From: an uncultured Marinifilum sp.
GTDB taxonomy: Bacteria; Bacteroidota; Bacteroidia; Bacteroidales; Marinifilaceae
Direction of reading: 5' to 3'
Assembly (NCBI RefSeq): GCF_963677195.1
Contig: NZ_OY781918.1
Location: 4,700,923-4,764,922 of the forward strand
Length of the DNA: 64,000 nt
Shown: piece after piece, positions 1 through 8,887 of the stretch
How the letters are laid out: each line of letters opens with the position of its first letter
How positions within the stretch are numbered: position 1 is the stretch's first letter
The notes under the pieces: generated by a model
Databases searched by the model: none
The model's input: the letters and a program-made list of their open reading frames with translations, nothing else
What the model was told of the DNA's origin: nothing
Translations under genes and position numbers: made by a program

Positions 1-138
1 ACCCAATTGGAGACTCCTTCACACAGTGTACTTAATAAAAACTACTAATCTATTATCCTATATTTTGGATTAACTTACTCTTGCTCCTACTAATCTCTCA
101 GTATTTTATTTAGCTCGAGATAAAAAATCCTTTATGTA
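1..138. other. Left-edge non-coding stretch
   Basis: This AT-rich stretch lies downstream of the alginate lyase gene, which reads leftwards. I see no convincing open frame, hairpin terminator or promoter box in it. The alginate operon may continue past the left edge. Confidence 0.4.
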
Positions 139-1041
139 TTAATGACTTACTTCTAATTCATAGTATTGTACTTTTGAAAACGCATCAGAATCTTTTGTAA
201 CTAAATAATTCCCAGCCTTAAAATAGTTTTCAAACACTCCCCATTTTTCAATATGGATATCATCATAAACTACCGACTCTTTATCATTTAAAATCACTTC
301 CATTCTTCCATCTGATACTTTCACTTCTAATGTGAATTTTCCAAAACCAACAGATTCAGAAAAAGTATATCCATCATCATCTCCCCAAGCATCTGTTTCA
401 AGTAACTCTTCATAAGAAGCATTAAGATCTTTTAGAACTTTTGTTTTAACTCTAACAGCTCCATCGGTCCAATATATCTTTAACATTGGAGGAGCATTAT
501 TATCATCCTCTCCAATCAAATCTCTCTGCTCATCTGTTAACCTACCATGAATTTGCATAATTATGGCTCGATGATAGTCTCCGTCGTCATCTTTAGAAAT
601 ATCGGACATAGCCAATGTTCCCCTCATATATCCACCCTGAGCAAATGTCCAATTCGTTTTCCCCTTATCCTCAGGATTCATCAACTCTCTCAATTCAGTT
701 CTTGAATAAGAAGTATTGTTAGTTGTTGCTCCAGGATAAGTGTAAAACACCAAGGCTCCTTCGATAGAGTCGTTATACATGAAAGGTTTTAATGTTTCAT
801 TTGTTGCATAATCCAATATTTCGGGAGGTAACACTTCCGTTGGATTTCCAATCGGAAGTGTTACTTTCCAGTTGCTTAAATCAATATTTGGTAATTTATA
901 ATCATCTTCCTGTTCTTCAGGAGTAATGATTTCTGGTGTATCCTCTACTGCATCATCAGATGAGCTCTGACAGCTAATATTTGTCATTGAAACAGACAAA
1001 CTGATCACCAGTAAAATTATATTTTTAAATGACTTAAGCAT
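139..1041 (-). CDS. PL7 family alginate lyase, lipoprotein
   Basis: A 300-residue protein that should cleave alginate by beta-elimination. The three PL7 signature segments are visible: RTEL at residues 114-117, QIH at 163-165 and YFKAGNYL at 273-280. These supply the neutralising Arg, the Gln/His pair and the catalytic Tyr in known PL7 enzymes. The N-terminus is a lipoprotein signal with lipobox Cys at about residue 24, followed by an acidic linker typical of surface-exported Bacteroidota lipoproteins, so it probably sits on the cell surface. The catalytic domain fills residues 50-300. It is the last gene of a SusC-SusD-PKD-PL7 operon, 6 bases after the PKD gene, which supports alginate as the substrate. 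Endo or exo action cannot be told from sequence alone. Confidence 0.93.
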   Translation of the reverse strand: MLKSFKNIILLVISLSVSMTNISCQSSSDDAVEDTPEIITPEEQEDDYKLPNIDLSNWKVTLPIGNPTEVLPPEILDYATNETLKPFMYNDSIEGALVFYTYPGATTNNTSYSRTELRELMNPEDKGKTNWTFAQGGYMRGTLAMSDISKDDDGDYHRAIIMQIHGRLTDEQRDLIGEDDNNAPPMLKIYWTDGAVRVKTKVLKDLNASYEELLETDAWGDDDGYTFSESVGFGKFTLEVKVSDGRMEVILNDKESVVYDDIHIEKWGVFENYFKAGNYLVTKDSDAFSKVQYYELEVSH

Positions 1042-1047
1042 GTTCTA

Positions 1048-1929
1048 TTAGTTTTCTGGTGCTACCTCAATTTCTAATAAATCTGCGCGACACTCAACAC
1101 CTTCATTGGTGATAAGGATAGCAACTGTTCCGTTAGTTCCGGTATTAAAAGGAATTGATACTTTTACGTAAGTATCTGGATCAGTAGTATCTGTTCCAAC
1201 ATGTTCACCTAATGAAGCACCTGCTACTTCGGATAAATCTGTTATTGTTCCACCCAAAACATTAACTGTTAGATTACCAGTACCACTCTTCATAGTATAG
1301 TAATACGTAAGTATGTAATCGGTATTTGGAGAAACAGCAATGCCATCCTGGTAAGCTACTCTATCACCGGCTGAAGGAAACTTCGCTGCTTGCGACCCAT
1401 CCTGAACAGGGCTAGAGGTAATTTGGATTACACCTCCAAAGTCATTTCTCCACGAATCTCTACCATCACCAGTTCCGTCAGGTAAAGCCAAATCTTCAAA
1501 ACTATTTTCTAAAATAACTGGAATAATTGCTGATGGAGCTTCCGGTTCAACAACCTCAATAGTTTCTGAATAAGAACTACTTACTCCAAGTTTATCGGAA
1601 GAAGTTAATGTTACTGTATAGGTTCCTTCACCCGCATAGGTATTTTTACCATCTTTATCTGTTGATGTATTACCATCTCCAAAATCCCATACATAGTCGG
1701 TAGCACTATTCGATAAATTTGAGAAAGTATAATCTTTCCATTCATCTTCAGTCCCCTGACCTTGAGCATACGTAAAATATGCACTTGGTGCCGTTTCATC
1801 TGCCTTAGAATTTGCTTCTGGCAAATCGTATTCAAAATCACAAGCTGTAAAGGAAAATGCTATTACTAAGAGCATCATTTTCCAAACAGAGCTTTGATTT
1901 AGTTTTAAATTTAATATGTTATTATTCAT
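1048..1929 (-). CDS. PKD-domain surface glycan-binding lipoprotein (SusE/F position)
   Basis: A 293-residue lipoprotein with a long signal peptide ending at Cys30. Residues about 46-126 form a PKD domain, shown by WDFGDG at 81-86 and YTVTLTS at 104-110. Residues 135-290 look like a beta-sandwich carbohydrate-binding module, resembling CBM4/9-type modules that contain the phrase 'yY.mksGtG.l.v'. No catalytic motif is seen. Its place directly after SusD and before the alginate lyase is where surface glycan-binding proteins usually lie, and PKD lipoproteins are common in alginate loci. I infer an alginate-oligosaccharide-binding role at the cell surface; binding is not shown by sequence. Confidence 0.75.
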   Translation of the reverse strand: MNNNILNLKLNQSSVWKMMLLVIAFSFTACDFEYDLPEANSKADETAPSAYFTYAQGQGTEDEWKDYTFSNLSNSATDYVWDFGDGNTSTDKDGKNTYAGEGTYTVTLTSSDKLGVSSSYSETIEVVEPEAPSAIIPVILENSFEDLALPDGTGDGRDSWRNDFGGVIQITSSPVQDGSQAAKFPSAGDRVAYQDGIAVSPNTDYILTYYYTMKSGTGNLTVNVLGGTITDLSEVAGASLGEHVGTDTTDPDTYVKVSIPFNTGTNGTVAILITNEGVECRADLLEIEVAPEN

Positions 1930-1968
1930 CTGTCTATAATTTTATTTTTTATTCAGATGGAACTTTCC

Positions 1969-2016
1969 ATTCCTAAATAATCATACACGAATGTGATTTA
2001 ATAATTATTTAGGAAT
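1969..2016 (-). other. Stem-loop between susD-like gene and PKD gene
   Basis: Two perfect 13-base arms (1969-1981 and 2004-2016) with a 22-base loop that holds a smaller CAC/GTG pairing. There is no strong U-tract on the sense strand, so it looks more like an mRNA-stabilising or partially attenuating structure than a full terminator. It would let the SusC/SusD part accumulate over the PKD/PL7 part. Confidence 0.5.
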
Positions 2017-2056
2017 AGACGTTTCATTTTAAATCAAATTAATCGTTAAACAATTC

Positions 2057-3490
2057 TTAGTATCCAGGATTTTGCGTTAGTAATCCTTTACTTAAGTTAA
2101 TTTCTCTCTGAGGTATTGGTAACAATAAATCAGTTGATGAAAAACTACCTCCTGTTGCTAATGAAAAAGCTGATAACACATCTTGTGCCATTCCAAAACG
2201 CACTAAATCAAAAAATCTGTGATTTTCGAATGCCAACTCTACTCTACGTTCGTTCAATAGATCTTCTTTAGTAATGTTTGTTACCATATCGGTAATACCC
2301 GCTCTGTTTCTCACTTCCATAAATGAAGCAATTGCCGTAGAACTTGTTGTTTCATTAGCTCCAGCCATAATTGCTTCAACGTGCATTAACAAAACATCCG
2401 CATAACGTAATATAATCCAGTCGTTTCCGGCTTTTTGAGGATCACTCGAAGTAGCTTCAATTCCTAAATCACTATCTCCATTTGGAAGGTATTTTACAAC
2501 CTGATACTTTTCAGTTTGCAATGCATCCTGACGGTAAGAATACATGGTTCTGTCTCCTCCCATTGCATCCAAAGCAGCACGAGCATCAGCAGTAACAAAG
2601 TTAACACCACTAGTTCTACCAACTGCATTTAACCATTCAGCAGAGAAGTTCTGGCTATCATCTACTACATCTCCAATGTATTCAATGGCAAAAATAATTT
2701 CGTTATTGAGTTCATTAAAGAATACATCTTTAAAATTAGGCTCTAAAGCAAAGCCACTACCCATTACCTCTTCGCATAAACCTTGTGCCAAGTCATAATT
2801 TTCACCTTGAGTTAAATATACTTTAGCTAATAATGCCTGAGCAGCTGCTTTTGAAGCTCTTCCTTTATAGGTATTATCAAGATTTGCTATTGCTGTTTGT
2901 AAATCTGACTCAATCAATTCGTAAATTGTTGATGTCGCTACTCTTGTGTATGAAGTTTCAGAATCAGATGGATCAATTACTTTATCAACTAAAGGAATAT
3001 CACCAAATAGTCTTACCAGATTAAAATATGCATAAGCTCTTACAAACTTTGCTTCACCTTCAAAAGCACCTTTAGCACCTTCAGAAGCAACTTCTAAATT
3101 TTCTAAAACTAAATTAGCTCTATAAATAATGTTATAATAACTATCATAGTAATCTACAACTCTACCATTGGTTGCTTCAACAGAAAAGCTTTCGAACTGT
3201 GCATCTTCACCTTCACTACTCTTAGTTTCGGTATTGTCGCTTCTCATTTCTGTTAAATAAAACTCATACATTACACCATGATTATCATCTGTACTTGTAG
3301 AGTTAACTCCCTGAATACCATCATACATATTTAGTATTGCTGACTCTAATTCGGTATCATCTGAAAAGAAGTCTGAGGAAGATATAACACCCGTAGGTTC
3401 CGGACTCAAAAAAGAGTCTTCACAAGCAGTGAATACAACTAGTATTAGAAGCACTGCTATTTTGCTTATATATTTGGTCATGTCTATCAT
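2057..3490 (-). CDS. SusD-like nutrient-binding outer-membrane lipoprotein
   Basis: A 477-residue SusD/RagB-family lipoprotein that caps the SusC pore and binds oligosaccharides before import. The lipobox Cys is at residue 23 in CEDSFLSP, a classic SusD beginning. The SusD-type TPR helices follow (FVRAYAYFNLVRLFGDIPLV, residues about 148-167; ASKAAAQALLAKVYL), and the C-terminal part has the usual LRYADVLLMHVEA and RRVELAFENHRFFDLVRF segments. The start could also be the Met three codons further in; both give the same signal peptide. It lies 12 bases after the SusC gene. The partner lyase implies alginate oligosaccharides as the ligand. Confidence 0.95.
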   Translation of the reverse strand: MIDMTKYISKIAVLLILVVFTACEDSFLSPEPTGVISSSDFFSDDTELESAILNMYDGIQGVNSTSTDDNHGVMYEFYLTEMRSDNTETKSSEGEDAQFESFSVEATNGRVVDYYDSYYNIIYRANLVLENLEVASEGAKGAFEGEAKFVRAYAYFNLVRLFGDIPLVDKVIDPSDSETSYTRVATSTIYELIESDLQTAIANLDNTYKGRASKAAAQALLAKVYLTQGENYDLAQGLCEEVMGSGFALEPNFKDVFFNELNNEIIFAIEYIGDVVDDSQNFSAEWLNAVGRTSGVNFVTADARAALDAMGGDRTMYSYRQDALQTEKYQVVKYLPNGDSDLGIEATSSDPQKAGNDWIILRYADVLLMHVEAIMAGANETTSSTAIASFMEVRNRAGITDMVTNITKEDLLNERRVELAFENHRFFDLVRFGMAQDVLSAFSLATGGSFSSTDLLLPIPQREINLSKGLLTQNPGY

Positions 3491-3502
3491 ATTTTTTTTA
3501 GA

Positions 3503-6500
3503 TTAAAAATCAAGGTTAACACCCACACTTATTGTTCTATATACAGGAGATCCCGCTCTCTGATAACCATAAGTAGTTGGAGAAGTACTGTCTATAGACT
3601 CAGGATTAAAACCTGTATAATCATCCGCAGTAAAATAGAATAAGTTCTGTGCAGACACATATACTCTTGCTTTTTCAATGAAAGTTCTTCCCAACACTTC
3701 ATTTCCAAATGAGTAACCAATATTCACATTTCTTAATGCAATATAAGATGCATCCTGAATAATGTCGTCTGTGAATATTTTTTGTTTAATATACTGTTGA
3801 TTAGGTGTTATTGCCGGATCATAATCCTGACTACTATTAAATTGATTGAAGATATACTGATCTCCCATGTTTCTAACCTCGGCACCATGTGATCCCTGGA
3901 ACATGAAGCTGAAATCGAAATTTTTATATTTCAAATCACTAGAGAAACTCCAGATTAATTCTGGATAAGGATTACCTAGAACTGCTTTATCTTCATCATC
4001 AATAATACCATCACCATTTAAATCTTTCACATATACATCCTGGGCTTCGCCACCTACCGGATGATAAGGATTGTTAATGTATTCCAATGGTATATCTTTA
4101 TCGACTACCCAACCATAGAAAGATGAAATTGGCAGGCCTTCTAAGTTAATCCATTCAGCAGCTCTTTTTGAGTCAACACTTTGAATTTGACCATTTGATT
4201 CTGCAAAATCATTCAACTTGTTTTCATTCTTAGAAGCTAATAATGTACCAGTCCAAGTCAAATCTTCAGTTATATTTACTCTTGATCTTAATTCTATTTC
4301 AATACCACTATTCTCTACCTCACCTCTATTAATTAAAGTCGCATTAAAACCAGTAGATGTTGAAAGAGGACTATTTAAAATTAGGTCATCACTAGTTCTC
4401 TTGTAATAATCCAATGAACCTGCAATCAAGCCATTAAAGAACATAAAATCAATACCAGGATTAAATTCTACTGATTTTTCCCATCCCAAATCAGGGTTTG
4501 CAATATTTACAGCGTTAAAACCTGTAACAACAGCTCCATTTACAACTGCCGAAGATGTTTCCAGCAATGCCAAGTATGGATAATGCTCTTCATAAACATT
4601 ATCAGTATCAATTGCATTGTTACCAGTCACACCATAACTAAATCGTAGTTTTAAGTTATCAATAAAACTAACGTCTTTTAAGAAATCTTCTTCGGTAAGT
4701 CTCCAACCTAATGAGAATGCTGTGAAATTACCATATTTAGTATCCGATCCGAAACGTGAACTACCATCACGTCTGAAACTAGCTGATGCTAAATATTTAT
4801 CTTTATAGGCATAGTTTACCCTACTTGTGAAGGATAATAAACGCTCTTCATAATCACCAGACTCAGCAGAGCTAATTGTACCTGCTGCACTCATGTTTTG
4901 AATGTAATCAAATGCATAGTCTGTTCCCGACATACTTGAAAATTCAGTATCCCAAGTTTCTACCGACACACCTAAAATAGCGCTGATATCATGATCACCA
5001 AATCGTTGACTATAATTAAAGAAGTTATCATTAACCAAATGAATTCTATTTTGGTTTGACTCATACAACTGAGTGTTATCAGCACCATTTCTGTGTGCTA
5101 AAGGTCCTTGCCATCTTCTAACATCAGTATTTTGGAACGAACCTCCAACTGTAGTTTTAAAGTTTAAGCCCTTAGCAATTTTATACTTTCCATAAACACT
5201 ACCATACAATTTGAATTTCTTATAAGTATAATCTCTTTCCAATACTTTAGCTGCAGGATTTACATTTGAAGTATTACTAATGTCTACTTCGTTACCATCC
5301 AATATATAATTATCAAAATGACGCTGATTTGCGTAATCGCCTACTTGTACATCAGGATAAGTGTTTCTATCAACGTACTGAATCGTATTCTCGTCATGAT
5401 ACACTGGCAACCAAACAGTTTGACGTAAAATATCATGTGTTGAGCCATCAAATCTTCTTCTGTTTGAATAAGAAGGTGTTAAATTTACACCCATCGAGAA
5501 TTTATCTGAAATCTTGGTATCTAATTTTAATTTCAGGCTGTATTTTTTATAATCATCCGTTAGAAGAACACCCTCATCATGTGAATAATTTAAAGCAGTA
5601 CTAAATTTAGTATTCTCGTTTCCACCTCTTGCACTAAGAGAGTGATTTTGTATTGTACCACCATTAAAAATAACATCTTGCCAAGATCTATCAACACCTA
5701 TCATTTGCTTATAGCGTGTTTTATCAGAAACAGTTCCCATAGCGGCCTCTTCGGCAGCAGCGGTTTCGGCTAAAGAAAAGTCATAAGCATCACTTTTGTG
5801 AGCTTCCTTAAAACCAATATAAGAATTGTAGTTAAATTTGGTTTTTCCTGCTTTACCTTCTTTTGATGTAATCATGATTACACCATTCGCACCCCTTGAA
5901 CCATAAATTGCAGCCGAAGCAGCATCTTTTAAAACTTCAAATGAAGCTACATCATTCATATCCAAGTTACCAAGGTAATCCGAATCAACAACAAGACCAT
6001 CAACAACAATTAGTGGATCAGAACTACCACTAATAGATCCTGTTCCTCTAATTCTAATAGTTGGCGCAGTACCTGCTCCTCCATCAGTAGCTTGAATGCT
6101 AACACCTGATATTTTACCAACCAAGGCATCATCAACACGAGCTACCGCTACTTGTTCCATGTCTTCATTCACAACTTTCGAAATAGCTCCCGTAAGATGT
6201 GATTTTTTCTGAGTACCATAACCCACAACAACAACTTCCTCTAAACTTTCAGTATCAGAAGCCATTGCTACATCTATAGTAGCTAAACTTGCTGCAAGTT
6301 TCTCTATTGTTTCATATCCAACAAATGAGAATACTAAAATACTCTCGGATCCGGTTACACTTAAGGTGTAATTTCCATCAAAATCGGTAACAGTACCATT
6401 TGTAGTACCCTTTTCATATACACTCACACCTATTAAAGGCGAATTGTCTTTCTTATCAACAACATTCCCCGTAATCGTTTGCTGAGCAAACAAAAAGGAA

Positions 6501-6547
6501 GAGAATCCTGTTAATAAAACCATTAGCATTAGGATTTTTCTTTTCAT
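3503..6547 (-). CDS. SusC-like TonB-dependent outer-membrane transporter
   Basis: A 1014-residue SusC/RagA-family transporter that imports oligosaccharides using TonB energy. After a signal peptide ending near residue 21 comes a carboxypeptidase-regulatory-like domain (about 24-100, ending in the DGNYTL turn). The short TonB-box-like acidic stretch EEVVVVGYGTQKK and the plug domain (about 115-230, with DPLIVVDGLVV and the closing GANGVIMITSK) follow. The rest is the 22-strand barrel ending in an aromatic residue, VGVNLDF. Length is normal for the family. It is the first gene of the alginate operon, with a good promoter about 90-120 bases upstream of the ATG. Confidence 0.96.
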   Translation of the reverse strand: MKRKILMLMVLLTGFSSFLFAQQTITGNVVDKKDNSPLIGVSVYEKGTTNGTVTDFDGNYTLSVTGSESILVFSFVGYETIEKLAASLATIDVAMASDTESLEEVVVVGYGTQKKSHLTGAISKVVNEDMEQVAVARVDDALVGKISGVSIQATDGGAGTAPTIRIRGTGSISGSSDPLIVVDGLVVDSDYLGNLDMNDVASFEVLKDAASAAIYGSRGANGVIMITSKEGKAGKTKFNYNSYIGFKEAHKSDAYDFSLAETAAAEEAAMGTVSDKTRYKQMIGVDRSWQDVIFNGGTIQNHSLSARGGNENTKFSTALNYSHDEGVLLTDDYKKYSLKLKLDTKISDKFSMGVNLTPSYSNRRRFDGSTHDILRQTVWLPVYHDENTIQYVDRNTYPDVQVGDYANQRHFDNYILDGNEVDISNTSNVNPAAKVLERDYTYKKFKLYGSVYGKYKIAKGLNFKTTVGGSFQNTDVRRWQGPLAHRNGADNTQLYESNQNRIHLVNDNFFNYSQRFGDHDISAILGVSVETWDTEFSSMSGTDYAFDYIQNMSAAGTISSAESGDYEERLLSFTSRVNYAYKDKYLASASFRRDGSSRFGSDTKYGNFTAFSLGWRLTEEDFLKDVSFIDNLKLRFSYGVTGNNAIDTDNVYEEHYPYLALLETSSAVVNGAVVTGFNAVNIANPDLGWEKSVEFNPGIDFMFFNGLIAGSLDYYKRTSDDLILNSPLSTSTGFNATLINRGEVENSGIEIELRSRVNITEDLTWTGTLLASKNENKLNDFAESNGQIQSVDSKRAAEWINLEGLPISSFYGWVVDKDIPLEYINNPYHPVGGEAQDVYVKDLNGDGIIDDEDKAVLGNPYPELIWSFSSDLKYKNFDFSFMFQGSHGAEVRNMGDQYIFNQFNSSQDYDPAITPNQQYIKQKIFTDDIIQDASYIALRNVNIGYSFGNEVLGRTFIEKARVYVSAQNLFYFTADDYTGFNPESIDSTSPTTYGYQRAGSPVYRTISVGVNLDF

Positions 6548-6636
6548 TTCACTTTAATTTAGTAAAATTAGTTAGTTATTAGTTTCTACAAATCAACACT
6601 TTATATACTCTAAGATTTATCCAGGGCCCAATCTGA

Positions 6637-6665
6637 CAAACCTAAAATTTTTAAAATATTGACAA
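6637..6665 (-). promoter_or_regulatory. Promoter of the alginate SusC operon
   Basis: On the minus strand a perfect Bacteroidota -7 box TAGGTTTG (6637-6644) is preceded by TTG (6663-6665) with an 18-base spacer. The predicted leader is about 80-85 bases. I see no TGGTnnACCA site in this promoter, so control by the neighbouring GntR protein would need a diverged or distant site. Confidence 0.65.
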
Positions 6666-6731
6666 TTAATTGATTGATATCCATAATTCTGTCACTTTAA
6701 AATATCTATACCTAAACAGAATTATACTAGT

Positions 6732-7448
6732 TTAAATTCTTACTTTTTTCTTACTAAACTCCAGGACTTCCTGAAGATGATCTTTCATATATTTATTAGC
6801 CATTCCTGCATCTTTATTTCTTATTGCTTCTAGAATAAATCTATGTTCTTCTAATAAATTACTTGCATTATTCTCATTACTACAAACATTCTCCTTTCTA
6901 TAAATTTCGAGAATATCTGGAAGAACAATTAACATTAGCGTTTTTATTACTGAATTATGGCTTGCTTCGGCAATATTCAAATGAAAAATAAAATCCTCAT
7001 TTTCGGCAGGTAAATTTCTTTTTATCTTTTCTTCAAATGCTGCATGAGCTTTTTCAAGTTTTACCATATCCTCCTTAGTTCTTCGCTTTGCTGCTTGCTG
7101 TACAGAAAATACTTCCATAATACAACGTGTTTCAACCAAAGAGAAAAAATCAGGGTTTTCAATCTTCATTACATTTGTAATTAAGCCTTCCATTGCAACT
7201 AAATCAGCACCATTTACAATAACACCACTTTGAGGTAGGGTTTTAAGAACTCCAAAAAATTCTAATTTTTTAATTGCATTTCTAATATGAGTTCTGCCAA
7301 TTCCGAATTTTTCTGAAAGTTTTCTCTCCGAAGGAAGTTTATCACCAGTTTTTAAGTAGCCTGCAACAATTAAATCACGAATCTGACGGATGATTATATC
7401 AACCGGACTCTCCACTTCAATCGTTTTAAAATTTTCTAATATTTCCAT
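6732..7448 (-). CDS. FadR-subfamily GntR transcriptional regulator
   Basis: A 238-residue regulator with an N-terminal winged helix (about 12-80; KLPSERKLSEKFGIGRTHIR is the GntR recognition region) and a helical FCD ligand-binding domain (about 95-230) holding the His residues that usually bind metal beside the effector. FadR-type GntR proteins next to alginate loci commonly respond to uronate-derived metabolites such as KDG-type acids. That effector is inference from the family and neighbours. The gene reads in the same direction as the SusC operon and lies upstream of it with its own promoter. A TGGTnnACCA site over that promoter suggests autorepression. Confidence 0.9.
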   Translation of the reverse strand: MEILENFKTIEVESPVDIIIRQIRDLIVAGYLKTGDKLPSERKLSEKFGIGRTHIRNAIKKLEFFGVLKTLPQSGVIVNGADLVAMEGLITNVMKIENPDFFSLVETRCIMEVFSVQQAAKRRTKEDMVKLEKAHAAFEEKIKRNLPAENEDFIFHLNIAEASHNSVIKTLMLIVLPDILEIYRKENVCSNENNASNLLEEHRFILEAIRNKDAGMANKYMKDHLQEVLEFSKKKVRI

Positions 7449-7487
7449 ATATAAAAATAAACAACTAGCATCTGCTCGCTAGTCAAC

Positions 7488-7524
7488 TGGTAGACCAAAG
7501 ATACAAACTTTTTTATTCTCTCAA
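7488..7524 (-). promoter_or_regulatory. GntR gene promoter with overlapping operator
   Basis: On the minus strand the -7 box TATCTTTG (7496-7503) and a TTG -33 element (7522-7524) are separated by 18 bases, the same spacer as at the SusC promoter. The palindrome TGGTAGACCA (7488-7497) overlaps the -7 box and likely start site, and matches the TGGTnnACCA form bound by FadR-type GntR proteins. The layout predicts negative autoregulation. Confidence 0.65.
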
Positions 7525-7679
7525 AATTAATAATGGAATACGAATTAAAATAAGAGATAGTTAAATAAGCTGCAAACCAACAAATATAGACTAAGCAAAG
7601 GTTTGCATTTTTTTGAAAAAAATTCAAATGCATTATTAATTTTTGTAAATATACAGGTCGAAAATTAAGTTATCGTTCC

Positions 7680-7705
7680 TAAATAATTGGTTGACCAATT
7701 ATTTA
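7680..7705. promoter_or_regulatory. Perfect 12+2+12 palindrome with GntR-type core
   Basis: Arms 7680-7691 and 7694-7705 are perfect inverted copies around a 2-base spacer, and the centre reads TTGGTTGACCAA. It shares the TGGTnnACCA core with the operator at 7488-7497. It lies about 180 bases upstream of that promoter, so it could support looping or control an unseen rightward transcript. Confidence 0.6.
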
Positions 7706-8089
7706 AGATTATATAAACTCCCATTTTAGTCATAGAAATAACTAAAGATTCAATTTTAACAATGCATAAAAAATAGCACTTCTAAATAGAATCCTTATTT
7801 AAATAAATAAACAGTCTATTGAAACAATTATCGATTTGGTTGAAAGTTTTTATTTATCAATTGCTAATTGATTTTATTTGTCGGTAAATAGAAAAGGCAA
7901 AATTATTTTCCAAACTTAATATCTACACCAATGGAAGTAAAATTTATAATATTTCTGGTAGTGGGAATTATATTACTAGTAATACAGACTTATGGTGATA
8001 AATCCCGATTAGATAATAATTAATAAAATCAATACAATATCAATTTAATTAAAGATCCTTTTTCTTAGTATCAAATTAAAATAACACTT
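7706..8089. other. AT-rich intergenic region with one possible tiny gene
   Basis: Besides the possible 30-codon frame at 7931-8023 I see no gene, tRNA-like fold or clear TAnnTTTG box here. It separates the leftward alginate locus from the rightward Spy-like gene and should hold the latter's promoter. Confidence 0.4.
7931..8023 (+). CDS. Possible 30-residue single-span membrane peptide
   Basis: A short frame starting MEVKFIIFLVVGIILLVIQT and ending in a charged tail (YGDKSRLDNN). It would encode one transmembrane helix with an outward or cytoplasmic polar tail, as many real small membrane proteins do. There is no obvious Shine-Dalgarno sequence, but that is normal here. It lies 66 bases before the Spy-like gene on the same strand. 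Such a frame can arise by chance in AT-rich DNA, so this is tentative. Confidence 0.3.
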   Translation: MEVKFIIFLVVGIILLVIQTYGDKSRLDNN

Positions 8090-8488
8090 ATGAAAACAAA
8101 TCTCAAAAAACTAGCATCATTATTAATGATTACAGTATCAATTATTACAGGAATAAATATTGCACAAGCACAACAAAGAGGACAACAGGGGCCACCACCT
8201 ACCCCAAATTCTTCGCAAATTAAGAAAATGGTAACAGAGCTTAGCAATACTCTTGATCTAAATGCTGATCAAACTAAGGAAATTTCAGATATATTTACTG
8301 ATCACTTTAAAGAGGTTAAAGAAAAATTTGAATCTGGAAGACCATCCCGAAAAGTAATGGAAAATCTGGAGAAAGAATTTGAAAAAGAAGTTAAGTCTTT
8401 ACTAAATGACGAACAGCAAGAACAGTTCGAAGCATTCATTAAAAAAAATAAGCCACAACAACAAAGAGGTCAGCGACCAAACAGATAA
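8090..8488 (+). CDS. Small periplasmic Spy/CpxP-like helical protein
   Basis: A 132-residue protein with a cleavable signal peptide ending near AQA-QQ (about residue 28). The mature part is a Gln/Pro/Gly-rich N-terminus, a helical core (about 42-120) and a Gln/Arg-rich tail. The core contains LNADQTKEI and LLNDEQQEQFEAF, which resemble the paired LTxxQ-type motifs of Spy/CpxP envelope-stress chaperones and metal-resistance relatives. Function as a periplasmic chaperone or metal-linked stress protein is inferred from this weak likeness. It is followed by a strong terminator and then the LytTR-type promoter of the redox operon, so it is probably its own transcript. Confidence 0.6.
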   Translation: MKTNLKKLASLLMITVSIITGINIAQAQQRGQQGPPPTPNSSQIKKMVTELSNTLDLNADQTKEISDIFTDHFKEVKEKFESGRPSRKVMENLEKEFEKEVKSLLNDEQQEQFEAFIKKNKPQQQRGQRPNR

Positions 8489-8494
8489 AACCAT

Positions 8495-8536
8495 AAACCG
8501 CCTGTTCGAAAACAAATGAGCAGGCGGTTTTATTTT
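8495..8536 (+). terminator. Rho-independent terminator after Spy-like gene
   Basis: Stem arms 8495-8507 and 8518-8530 (AAACCGCCTG paired with CAGGCGGTTT, one G-U pair outside this core), a 10-base loop and a following T-rich run. Confidence 0.85.
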
Positions 8537-8552
8537 ACTGGTTTATCAATTG

Positions 8553-8615
8553 GTTGATAAAATCATCCAATACGTTGATTATATTCAATTCCTCAATTTT
8601 TTTCTTCTTCCTTTG
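8553..8615 (+). promoter_or_regulatory. LytTR-type promoter A (redox operon)
   Basis: Two direct half-sites GTTGAT start at 8553 and 8574, exactly 21 bases apart. A -7-like box TTCCTTTG (8608-8615; one mismatch to TAnnTTTG) starts exactly 34 bases after the second half-site. A reversed TTATCAA copy at 8543-8549 makes the first half-site part of a palindrome. LytTR regulators bind paired direct repeats two helix turns apart, and the same geometry recurs at 11391 and 13626. Confidence 0.7.
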
Positions 8616-8669
8616 ATAAAACAAAGAGATATTTCATAAAAATATCTGTTAACAAAAAACATAAACGCT

Positions 8670-8885
8670 ATGTCAATTGAAAGTATAAAGGGATGTATAG
8701 GCTGTGGTATTTGCGTAAAATCCTGCCCAACAGATGTAATTCGATTAGATTCAGATTCGGGAAAAGCCGTAATAAAATATCCGGCCGATTGTCAAATCTG
8801 TCATCTATGCAGAATGTATTGTCCGGTTGATGCCATAACAATCTCGCCGGAAAAGTCTATACCAGTAATTGTATCATGGGGGTAA
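8670..8885 (+). CDS. 2x[4Fe-4S] ferredoxin-like protein
   Basis: A 71-residue protein with two complete cluster motifs: CIGCGICVKSCP (Cys 9, 12, 15, 19) and CQICHLCRMYCP (Cys 41, 44, 47, 51). The length and layout match short bacterial ferredoxins and the iron-sulfur subunit of APS-reductase-like flavoenzymes. No export signal is seen, so it should act on the cytoplasmic side. It begins a three-gene operon with a haem-b membrane protein and a flavoprotein, and its end touches the next gene's ribosome-binding region. I infer that it carries electrons between partners in that set. The direction of flow is not shown. Confidence 0.9.
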   Translation: MSIESIKGCIGCGICVKSCPTDVIRLDSDSGKAVIKYPADCQICHLCRMYCPVDAITISPEKSIPVIVSWG

Positions 8886-8887
8886 TT

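Noticed and set aside
7595..7606. GCAAAGGTTTGC palindrome upstream of the GntR gene
   Set aside because: It is short, AT-rich and lacks the TGGTnnACCA core, with no promoter at a sensible distance.
8876..8887. Earlier ATG for the cytochrome b gene
   Set aside because: It overlaps the ferredoxin end and has no ribosome-binding site, while the ATG at 8888 follows GGGGG by 5 bases.
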